A DNA stretch of 64,000 nt from Prostheceraeus crozeri (taxonomy: Eukaryota > Platyhelminthes > Polycladida > Euryleptidae), in the NCBI GenBank assembly GCA_907163375.1, contig CAJQUW010008748.1, forward strand, positions 124,001 to 188,000. Direction: 5' to 3'. Of the stretch, positions 34,666 to 45,700 are shown piece after piece. The notes beneath the pieces were generated by a model. The model did not search any database. It saw nothing but the letters and a program-made list of their open reading frames with translations, and had not been told where the DNA came from. The position numbers were made by a program, and so were the translations under genes. Each line of letters starts with the position of its first letter. Positions within the stretch are counted from its first letter, which is position 1.

Positions 34666-37600
34666 TTATGAAAAACAAATATTTTTCAAAAGAATTTTTA
34701 TGTCAGCATTCTAAGTAAGCCCACTTTTCATGCAAGCAAGTGCTTTTGCCACAAACCAAACAGCAAAGCAGATTCAACACACTTAAAATTGCTCAACAGT
34801 CTCGAAAAAAATCGAAGTACAAAAGTTGATCTGACACGAGATTCACATGGTGATGCATTCAATGAAGAAAAAAATCGCTTACAGAAAATAAAGATAGATT
34901 TCCCGAAAAAGGAAGTTAACACATGGTTTGCGGTAAATGATGCGGGAGAAATATTCCTGTTATGGATTTTCAGTATTCTAGTTTATACCGGTGAACAGAG
35001 GTCGATTTCGATAGTCCTGATCATACTGGCCCGCTACCGGTCAGTCATGTTCATACCGGACTGGGTAGGTACCGGTGCCGGTTTCAACTCGGTAACAGAT
35101 ATTGAAACATGAAATGGAATATTGCTGCATTGCCGCTCACTTGCTCACTATTGTTCGCATTTTTTGTTCAGTGCTGGTTTCAGTAAATCAATGAAATAAG
35201 TTTCAGAAATTCTAGTTCTGACAGGATTATTTTAATTTATCACCACATAGAAATCGTTGATACTCATAGCAACGTTAATGTATTTTTGTGTATCATGGTT
35301 ATTCCACGGGGTGATTTAAAGGACTTCTTTCCGTTGTTGAACTGTATAACGATTGTTGTTTTGATTTCATGACATACATGAAGATGGTTGCCAATAAGTT
35401 CCAGGTTGGTTAGTCTGTATTCATTTCGTGTGGAATGAACGTTGACTTGTGGTTCCATAGGATTTGATTACTATTAAAATGGAATAGAAAAGGATCCTTT
35501 CTACCAATCCTGTTTCTAGAAAGTCTTTAGAGGGGATGCCCCTCTTTACTTCTCTATCAGCCACTTATACAACTTCTGGGCGTGTCATGAAGAATGACGT
35601 GTCTCGCTTTGTAGAATTAATAGGCGTATTTTCTAGATTAATAAGAGCGCTTTATGCCGCCTGGTGATCTATTCTTTATTAAATCATCTCATTAGTATAC
35701 AACAATAACGTGAAATTTTGTAATTTTTGTCCAATAAGTCCGTTAGAGAAGAACTCTCCGCTGCGTGTCAGACTGAACTGGCTAGAAATTCTCTCGACTG
35801 GCTTCTATTTATGATACAAAGTGATCATATGAAGTGAAGACTTCATTAAACGTTGACTTGAGGCAATGAAAGTGGGCCTACTCTTTGTTGATTTGTTGTT
35901 GAGCGAGACAGTCGCTCACTTTGTGTTTATACTTTAAATGAATTTGCTGATCATTACTTCTGTTATGGATTGCACGATATTTGCGTCCACGTGATATTCT
36001 ACATGTGCTTGTTTTGTTGCTGCAGTTTTATTATCGTGCGCGATCTGTTTAGTGCATTGCAGACACCATTTCCGATACTGCTGTTTTCGTATCAGCGATT
36101 TCGTGATTGCAACGTGTTGAAAGTCGCATGTAGACTGTGCTAATCTTAAACATGCATAGGGCGTTGTTAAACATGCATAATGTACATATAGACTACAACC
36201 TCTAATATTTCAGTCTAGACCCCAAATCTCCGCATAAAATTAAGTGATTTGAAAAGTTATTGTCAACCAGATATGTGAAATATAACGATGTGCTACTTCT
36301 ACGTCTGAAAATGCTCTGACCTGCGTCAGATGCATGTATCACATGTTGGTGCTGCTGGGATGCGCACCGGGACTCTAAACATGACTTCCTGTTTAGATAG
36401 GCAATCCGAAAGATGAATTATTTGCAAATTATTGGATGCAAATGTGTAATATCATCTTAAATATTGCCATTAGATTATAGTATAAAATTACATCTGTCTG
36501 TTCTCAGTACATCTTGTCTGTTCTTAGTAGGCATTCAAGGGCCCGAAGACACTGTCATAAGAGACGGAGTGCGTCGGGTAATAAAGAGTCGTAGCTGTAA
36601 CGGAGTGCTTTAACTTTCCTTGAATTCGAATTATATTTTGGATCGTAGATGAATATTTAAAGAAGTCATTGAACATAATGTACCCGAATGTCTTTACTGC
36701 AGAGGCATGACTTGAGACATGTTTGCGGAGCAGAATAACCCATTGTTTGGTTGTGCTCTGCTAGTATTTCTAGGATTTTGTATTTTTGGTTGCCCTGTCC
36801 AGTCAGTCCGATCTGAATGGCATGGTCTGATCCTCAACGCCAACTCGATCATGAATTTAACTTAATTTTACATTTGTCTATTTGATTAATCATTTAGTCA
36901 ATTGTCAACCAACCTCATAAATCCTCTAAAACTCAGTTGTATAAGTTCCCATTTTATACAGTGCTGGGACTATTTTATCAAGTCAAAGGTAATCAATTCC
37001 TGCTATTGACAGCAACTAATATCAGAATGCGTTTCATATTCATATTTATTGAAATGTTATTTCATGACTTGCTCCATTTAGATAATGCTGATAAGTCTTA
37101 ATAGTTATAAGTTATATTCTCGACCTACAGTTCGGCCGCATGTGCTGCATGAGCGCTGTCTTTTATCGATGATAATCTTGCCATATAATCCATTTCACCC
37201 CACTTATTTTACGAAAGATTTTGCTGATACTCGTATCAAATCTCTTTATCAGTAAATAGTAATCAACCTTGACCACAGATCTACTGATGAAAATTGAAAG
37301 GTTTTATAACTACTTACAAGGTCATTACAATGAACCTTCCCTGCTGCTGGTCTACGAAGGTGAAACTGTTTTCTCGAATTCTGCACTTGTGTTATCTGGT
37401 AATATAAATGGGAAGTGGGTACTGACTGGTAATGCGTAATGGTACAAAAGATGAAATATTAGAACAATCAGTACAGCTAATGCAACAATTTATTCCATAG
37501 GTCATTAATCTGTTGGAGATTCTGAGCGTTGAATCTACTGATTGATTTATTTGCCCACAAAAGAGAGGAAAATATGCATGGATTTATGTATAGCTGTGGA

Positions 37601-38108
37601 ATCGTGAAATAAATATGCTTTATGCCACTGATTTCATGAAGATGTAATCGCCTTCGGCTCGAAGAATACATAGCTTTTTGATACTCTTAAATTTTGACCA
37701 TTTATCTCCCGAAATGAATAGGATGATATATAGCCTATTTAACATGCATTGTTAGCAGTATTCAACCCGTAGTCCGATGACTCTAAATTCATAGATAGCT
37801 ATCCGTTGCGACATTCAACAAATTATTCACTGTACTTGCAAAAACACTGTCTGTTGTATCATCTTCTGTGCATACAAAAATACTGCAAAATTTCAAAATG
37901 AAAATTTGGCAGCATAATTATAGAAAATTGCTAAAATTGGTATAAAAAATCAGGAACTGCAATTAATTGTTTTATCAAGTTGCCAAAATTTCCAGTGTTT
38001 CGGTTTCACGGCCTGAATCTGGGATGCGAAAGTAAGAGCAAAGCTGAGAAGACATGGAAAATCCAAAATTCAAACGGCAATGTATTCAGTCATAGAAATA
38101 GTATCCAA
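34666..38108. other. No gene recognised
   Basis: The ACCGGT-rich block at 35030-35093 is described with 31722-31795. An open stretch at 34789-35112 has no motif and ends inside that block. The rest is AT-rich and unremarkable. Confidence 0.45.
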
Positions 38109-38369
38109 GGCAATTCTTCCAATGTGAAAAGCAACCTGCAGAGCAATTCTTCCAATGTGAAAAGCAACCTGCAGAGCAATTCTTCCAATGTGATAAGCAA
38201 CCTGCAGAGCAATTCTTCCAATGTGAAAAGCAACCTGCAGAGCAATTCTTCCAATGTGAAAAGGAATCTGCAAAGCAATTTTTCCAATGTGAAAAGCAAT
38301 CTGCAAGGCAATCTTTCCAATGTGACAAGGAATCTGCAAAACAATTTTTCCAATGTGAAAGGGAATCAT
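38109..38369. repeat. 33-bp minisatellite, about eight units
   Basis: Unit AGCAATTCTTCCAATGTGAA plus 13 bp ending CAACCTGCAG is repeated about eight times without a length change. The first five units are nearly identical and the last three increasingly diverged. Because 33 is a multiple of three and units lack stops, long open frames exist on both strands: a plus-strand frame at 37980-38384 with an 11-residue repeat SNSSNVKSNLQ, and three on the minus strand. No flanking domain supports a protein. Confidence 0.9.
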
Positions 38370-40030
38370 TGCATCTTTCTTTGATGTGTCTGTGACTGAA
38401 CGCATTGTCTTACGTATTTTATGCCTTCATAGCCTTGCTGTTACTTTTATATCCCTGACGCATGCTGTGAAATCGAAATATTGAAGATTTTAATAACTTA
38501 GTAACACGACGGATTGCAGCTGCGGCTTTTAATAATCTAAAAGTTTCTTAAAGCGCTCTGTTAACGATGCTTTAAGATTGCTTATGACTTATCTCAAGAT
38601 GACTTCTGTTTTCTGAATTTGAATCTAGTGATCTACAGATCTGCGGTTTATAACCCTGGTGCTCGTCTCTGATCAATTGGAAGTTGTAAATGTGGGTAGC
38701 CGCATCTACTGGTTTAGCCGATAGAATTTGCCAAGAAGCCTTACATGTGACGGTCGTTTGATTAAACGCCATGCAACTGTATTGCAAGATGATATGCGCA
38801 TAAACACTCTATCGATGATATCACGATGTCCGTGAACCCAGGAGGACATTAAATTGATGGCGCAGGCACATGACACAGTTCATTTTATTGCACTGAACAC
38901 ATGCGACGCATTGAACATTTACTGTTAAGGAAAGACACTGAGTGAAAATATAAACTGCTAAGAAACTCATAATGATGTAAACAAAATTTAACAATTCATA
39001 AAAGTTTATGCTATGGAAAGCTGCAGTTGTGAGGTGAAATGATCCATGTGCAGTACTTCATCAAAGGAAATTGACACAATTATTCAGGGTATTCAAAGTA
39101 GATATTAGCGCAAATGAATAAGGAAATGCGCAATATGGAAATTATGCAGCACTTTAAAAGCGTGCCAGGCACTAAATACCTTAGTTTACCTTTCTTAATA
39201 GCCTTTTTAGATAATAAAAAGACTTTGTAAGTTCAAAGATGAATCTTTAGTTTGCTGATCTATCTCAGTGAGGTGACAAAAGAATAGAAAAATTGATGAT
39301 AATTACTGCCTTTAGAAAGTGTAAAGTATTTTCGTCAAATGACAGGGCCTTGACGAACGTTGCCCAGAGGGAGATTTATAACAAGAACTCTAACAGTACT
39401 CTTAAATTTTCGAAGTTTCCTCCAGATTAGCTGAATGTTACCTACCGTAGGTATGTTGAGTAGTATATATACAGTGTTTGAGTATGTTGCTGTATGTGAA
39501 TGGTTATTCAATATCCATTTTTAGATAACTTGACATTTTCTGCTGCTTGGTAGCGGATGATGCCGACTTGTAGCTGAATTCATGGTGTGTCTTAAGATAG
39601 GTTTATGATTCTAATTGAATGACTCGCCGGTCACTCATGTCGGCACCACATCCAGGATCTGAAGTCATACTAACGAGGTGGAGGTGGGTAAACCTTTACA
39701 CACGAAACTTTCACCATGTTAGAGGGTTGTTAACCCTTCAATGAGAGTGGTGGTACATGTACTTCCAAAATCGATTTCATTTTGTCAATAGTACGGGTTG
39801 CCACATTCTTGAGCTTACTTGAGACTATTGTGCAACCGCTAAAACTCAGAGATGAAAGAAGTTCAGAGTTTAAGTTGTTCATATAATAATGATAAGCATA
39901 TATTTATAAATAGCAAAAAGACCTCCAAATGAGAATCGCAGGAGATCCAGAACAGTATACAAAGCGTGGTTTCACATTACAGACGAATTCTATACAAAGG
40001 CACTACAGATTTTGATTGTATAATAATTTA
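38370..40030. other. No gene recognised
   Basis: AT-rich DNA without supported features. Confidence 0.5.
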
Positions 40031-40095
40031 ACAGACGGAAAATAGCTGCGTGTCTTGGTGGATAAGGAAGAAGAAGGAAGAAGGAAGAAGGTGGA
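40031..40095. repeat. Partial SINE copy with GAAGGA tract
   Basis: 40031-40063 matches 15414-15446 (ACAGACG..AAAA..AGCTG..GTCTTGGTGGAT) with about four differences. It runs directly into a (GAAGGAA)n tract, skipping the tRNA-like segment, so an internal deletion is likely. Confidence 0.55.
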
Positions 40096-40149
40096 TTAAG
40101 GAAGAGGAAAAATAAATCCGTCTATTATTCGTTTGGTTCCGACAGATGG

Positions 40150-40850
40150 AAGAATCAGGCGATGAACCGACTTTACAGGTAGCAGTTAGTGCAAAACATG
40201 ATAGTAGATGCCAAAGCTTGTTTAAAAGAACTTCAGTGATTAATCAAATACTTCCAATAAAGATCGAACACCAGAATCAAAAACTAACACCAATTCATCG
40301 TGTGATAAAAAGCTTTTCGGAATACGTAGCACATATAATCTTCTAGATACCTATTGTGCAATATATGCAAAAATTGTTAGTCCTTGTAACTTTCTCGTTG
40401 AAATGCAACCCAAGAACTTTGAGTACAGATACATTTTCGAAATTAGGAACAATCGGAAAAGAAACTTAACAGTTCTGTGCGCATAAAACTTTGGTTTTGA
40501 TTCTATTTACAGACATGCCATTCAAAGTACACCAATTATCAAAATGGCGAACTTCATCACGAACAAGCGTTAGGTCATCATGGCTACTTTTATATACAGT
40601 TAGCAAAAGGACGATGTCATCTGCGTATTTAGCTACACGCACATGAAGACAATTAACAGGTGTATATGAGGACATGTACAGGGTAAACAAAATTGGACTG
40701 ATCACGGACCCTTGAGCCACGCCACTAGTTACACGACTATGAGTACTTCTAGGACTGCCAAGTTAAACTCCTTGTTCACGATCTGTCAAATAATTATTTT
40801 CGATGTTGCATATCCTGTAACATTCTCGGTGTTGAACGGGATCTACATCA
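40150..40850 (-). pseudogene. LINE reverse transcriptase fossil, minus strand
   Basis: From about 40840 downward the minus strand reads ICNIENNYLTDREQGV, a stop, LGSPRSTHSRVTSG, VAQGSVISPILFTLYMSS, then KYADDIVLL (active-site YADD at 40616-40627) and DNWCTLNGMSVN. After a stop near 40463 the same type of sequence goes on: VSVLKVLGLHFNEKVT, then SRRLYVLRIPKSFLSHDELV near 40290-40350. This is the palm and thumb of a non-LTR retrotransposon polymerase in the right order. Several stops make it inactive. The longest open part is 40466-40720. Confidence 0.85.
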
Positions 40851-40863
40851 GATGTCAGTCGTC

Positions 40864-41048
40864 AAACTCATCATGTTGAAGAGGGCATAAATTTCCGTCA
40901 CTCCCACTTTATTTGCTAGAGAATGATGAAAATGAATATATATTTTATTCTTTATTTACTTCATCTGGCAAACAAAGTGGGAGTGACGGAGAATAACGTC
41001 CTCTTCAACACCGCCTCCCGTATACCACCGTCAAGTAAACTCATCATG
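40864..41048. repeat. Long hairpin flanked by 12-bp direct repeats
   Basis: Arms 40875-40916 and 40968-41009 are inverted copies (GTTGAAGAGG..CCGTCACTCCCACTTT..TTGC) with a 51-bp loop. AAACTCATCATG occurs at 40864-40875 and again at 41037-41048. It lies beside the LINE fossil, so it may be a rearranged piece of that element or a small fold-back insertion. Confidence 0.75.
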
Positions 41049-42024
41049 TATGGTTGTCCAAACAAATACTGCAAAAATACGTCAAACAATCAGTGTACAT
41101 GTATAGCTCTGAAATTTTTGTTTAATCCTTGTGACTTGGCATATCATGCGATAACATACACTATATTATTTCGCAATTTGAAAAGTCCTGGTTCTCGTAG
41201 TCGATGTATAAGTAATTGCTTTATGTGAACTAAGCTCTGTTCCTTTGGACATCATAGATTTATTGCGCTCCGCCTCATGTATTCACTACCTGACTATTTC
41301 ATCGCTAGATTAAATTTGTCTGTATCCCATTAGGGCAATCTCATCAATGAGATGATAGCCGTAGGTGATGAGAGTAATCAAAAATCTATTTTAATCACTG
41401 TCATTTCTTATTTCGCACGGTACATGCAGAAAATGATGATAAATTTTTATATATGATGCATATGAACCACTATATCAAAATTACAGGCTCACATGCTTAT
41501 ACTTTGTTGACATCTGTTTATTTATGGTGCATCAATTGCTTCTGTAAGTCGTCATGCTTAAGAGGTGTCCGTGATATCCTGCCGGATGTTGATGAAGATG
41601 TGAACTGTTTCGTAGAGTAAAAATAGTGCTAAAGATTGTTCAGATCTGTCATTGTGAAAAGGAGTCATTAATTACTACCGGTACTTACCAGAATGCGCCA
41701 CTTTGAGAGAGATGGCCAAAGTATTGATTTTGATTGTTAAATTTGCGTTGCATACCAAATGCTCATGTCATAAATAAATTGGTTAAAGTTAATCAATGCA
41801 TTAATGAAACCAGATTTGTGTATAAGTCAGTTAGTATCGAATATTGCATTTGGTAGTCTGCTGAGGTCAGGACATACATGTAGATGATAAAATAACGATA
41901 GAAGTAACTGGAATAGATGGCAAGATATTTTCATGTCATTATGTAATGTTGCTACTAAACCAGATCAATTCGTTTTTATTAAAACCGATTTTTGGGAATA
42001 ACACAATAAAAAAAGAAAGCTTTC
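41049..42024. other. No gene recognised
   Basis: AT-rich DNA without supported features. Confidence 0.5.
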
Positions 42025-42026
42025 TA

Positions 42027-42706
42027 CAGAGTTGATAATAAAAAAACGGACCACCTAAATTTCGTTGAAGTTCAATCGATTCTCATGCTTTCCAATCGCA
42101 TCGCACAACAACGTGCCGTACATCATTCGAGAGCTTCCATTCTCAGCTTTATAATGAGCTATGATAGATGTGCATCCCCTATTGGATTTGCTGAGCAGTG
42201 CTCAAAATATGAAAATCACTCAATTTACGAATCGCTATTTTTCAGTATGAAAACATGCGAGTATTGTAGTGAATCAGACACGAGGAGAAAGAGCATTTTC
42301 TGAGATCTCTTTTGACATACTGTTCATCAAATTCGGAGAATTAATGAAAAATTAGTGATATCGTGAAGTTATCACAAAATCATGACCTTTTTGGCTGAAA
42401 ATGTTATATTCTTTCTTTTTCATCAAAAGTGCTTATGTTTGGTATCTTCAGAATCCTTGCGATGTGAGGAGTACGAATATGTAAGTTATATTCATGTAAG
42501 TTCAATAGTTCTTTTTCAAACTTCTTCAATAATTGTTTTCATTTCCGCAAAAGTACACAAACAACATTTAAGGTGAACGAAGGTTCAAAACAAGACAATT
42601 AAGGAAGACATGTCTTTGTTCTCTCGAAGCGACTGCTGATTGTCTACCTTCACTGAACTTCAACGAAATTTAGGTGGTCCGTTTTTTATTCGTGTGATCA
42701 ACTCTG
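42027..42706. mobile_element. MITE with TA duplication (Tc1/mariner type)
   Basis: This 680-bp element has TIRs of about 50 bp (42027-42074 and 42654-42706). They share CAGAGTTGAT at the tips and AACGGACCACCTAAATTTCG further in, with a small internal indel. TA stands on both sides (42025-42026 and 42707-42708). There is no transposase motif inside, so it is a non-autonomous element presumably moved by a Tc1/mariner enzyme. Confidence 0.8.
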
Positions 42707-42708
42707 TA

Positions 42709-45700
42709 TTTAATGGAAAATATTCGTAAGGGCCATGTTTAACCCACAGACCACGATTTATGCTATCACTATGCCTCTGGTACCAGACACTTGAAAATCC
42801 GATAGTGAAGGTGTCTATCTGGTTCCCTACTAACACTATGTGATTATAAAAATGGAGAATCTTTGTTGCTACTGCTGTTTTTTCGGAAAATAAAGATCTA
42901 CAATTCAAAATGTCACGTGCCATAACATAATGGTGCCATTTCACTGTTATTTAGGCACATAATGCAGGCACAACCTACCGACATTTGTGTTAACTCAACA
43001 TCAATGCTCAACATAAACAAGCTGACAATGCTGCTGAAGTGCTAAGTGCATGTGTACTTGATGTGCAATGAGTCAATTTGTTAGCAGCAAATGAACTTGC
43101 TTTCTTACTAATTATATTTTATTGTTGACTTTGACTTGCCGTTTAGTTGTTGTGTCTCAATCACCTTGAATCTCGCAAAATTGTATTTCTGATTCAGTTG
43201 CTTTGGTATTTAAGCATCTGATTCGGATTTTCACATAGCTAAAATGGTTCAATATTTCAGACGAGTGTAGGGGTTGACAGGAAACCAACGTGTCATGAGT
43301 GACATGTCTATCCGGGAAGATGCATTGCTGTGAAGGGTCAGGTGTATATGTGTAGGCTAACGGAAAAAATTGTTATCGAAGCATTTGCCAATATATTTGG
43401 GGATGACCCTACAACTCGTCATCAGGACTGATAACATTCTGCTACAATTTAGAATAAATTTTTCAGCATAGTTTCAGGTCAAACCCAGCACTAAGATCTA
43501 CAGAAGGAATACAAGGCTATAGTTTACAGGCATCAAAGAAGTAAAGAAATTCAATAGAATACAATTTGAATCTTAGGAACTTGGGTCCACATGTACTGCT
43601 GTAGCCTCTATTGAATGCTTTGAAAGTTATCAAATGTGGCAAATATTGACCATTAGATACTGAATTAGTTGAAGTTGTTGCTGTCGCGGCTTCACCATAG
43701 AAGCTATCAGTACGAAGCGTTGAAATAACATACAGGCCTCTCACTGTCAATTCGCCAATGAATTTCGCATAACATGGAAATGTCAATCTTCGAATATCCT
43801 CTTGATACAAGTCCTATGAGTCCAATCCCATCTATAGCTTTGCAGTATTTATTGATGAAATGTATTGAGTAGTCAATGGTGAAAAATTGCTTTTTGCTGA
43901 CTTATTTTGTCACAGTCTTTCAATGCCTTAAACTCATGAATCTTGTTTAAAGTGCTATATATTGTCGATATGATGATAATGTGTTGTCGACACCAAAAGA
44001 CGTGTTCAGAGGTCGCACTAACACTCGAAAACCCTCGATAATAAAAAACTTATCGATAGAGAAGACCCTTGCATTGTAGAATCATTGCCACACTCTCGGA
44101 AACCGTCGAACAGTGATAACACGCTAGTTGATGTGCTAATTAACAACAAAAATGGTTATGACGATCATAGATGCTGCAAAGACAATGTAAGCAATAGATT
44201 TTATAATCTTTCACAGCGTTTTGTTGAATTAAAATGCTTTGCTGCCAGCATGTTAATGCACTAATTCTAGCAATATCTCGTATTTGCAATCCCATCTTCA
44301 GAGATAGGAAAAGCAAAAAGACTATAGAAAACAGATATAAAATTCAAAGTCTGTAGAATAGCAAAATATCAGATGTTGGAATATGAGTGTCATTAACAAT
44401 TACAGGCCCAGAAATTTTGATGGACATGACTTAAATTAAATCTTGATTTGCTGTGGGCTGGCATAAGGTTAGCTGTTATTGAACTGAGGATTCTTAGCGT
44501 TTTGGATGTTTTGTTATTTGCGCATGTATTTTTTTATTGCATTTAATACTCAAAATTTGTAGGCCTACAATTAATAGCAAAGGAAGAGATATTCTGTTAT
44601 CCTATTCCATCATTTATGCAATTTCTTTTTTTTCAATGTTTGAAGGACTTCATCTGATTGTACTCGGACTACCATTTTTTTACTTCTCGTTTAATCAGAA
44701 GTAAAGGCATTGTGAGGCACCATAACCCATCAGAAATTTGATTGAGTGCATCTGCATCGTTCATCTAAACCAAATTTGGAATTTATCCTGGCCATGTCGA
44801 AGTATTCGCCTTGTGTCTGACAGGCCACAAATTTACAAGATGACATCCCGGTAAAAGTTTGGTAAAATTATCTTTTACTGTGGCCGTATTACTATTAACA
44901 ATTATACCACGCAGACCAACGTAGACCAACTCATGACAAATAATAAAATATTGTGAAGATCCGACGTTCAATTATGTAAATGAGAGAACTGATAACAATC
45001 ACAGTTATGCTAAACAGCATCTTCTATCATCTCATGGGCCTATTGAAATCTAGCACTTGTGGGTCTATGGAAAAAAGAGCAACATATATTACTCAAAACA
45101 GCTGCAATCTTTAAATATCATTTCAATTCAACTCATTGTAATTCAGGTAATATTCAAAATGTTCCAGCTCATCCTATAAAGTAATATTGTTTTAGCATAA
45201 TGATAAAGGAAGGGAAGTACAGTATGCACTAACATAGATCGTAATTGCTGATCACAGTAAAATTTAAGTTCAAGACGTAATTGAACTTTAAGCCTTCATG
45301 AGCCACAGTATAACGTAGGATTGGCGGTCAGTGAAGGCAAATTCACTAGTCGACAAGCTAGTTCAGACGATTGATAATAAGTCGGGCCTTGGTCGAATAT
45401 TCCCAACTGGCTCCAAAAGTAATATCAGTTTCCAAATGTGAAAAGGTGACGTAACAACTTCGCAGATAATTTTTCGGATTATGATTTGATTCACTATATG
45501 CAACATTCGCCAGCATGCAGTCTACTTCTTGAATAGATGAGTCTGTTCTAGCTGTCTATGTAAGAGGATGAGACCGTAGTAGGACTATTAGTAAATGAAA
45601 GCTTTACTTTAACCTTAAATTTTATTATGTTCCTGTAAATTATGCTTACGTTTTGGCTACGTATAGCAGAATAACTGTGTATCTTAAACAGCGCACGATA

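Noticed and set aside
34789..35112. 107-codon frame near the ACCGGT block
   Set aside because: Runs into repeat sequence and has no domain signature.
37980..38384. 134-codon open frame over the 33-bp minisatellite
   Set aside because: Openness follows from a stop-free unit of 33 bp. Frames on the other strand are equally open, and no flanking domain or splice context exists.
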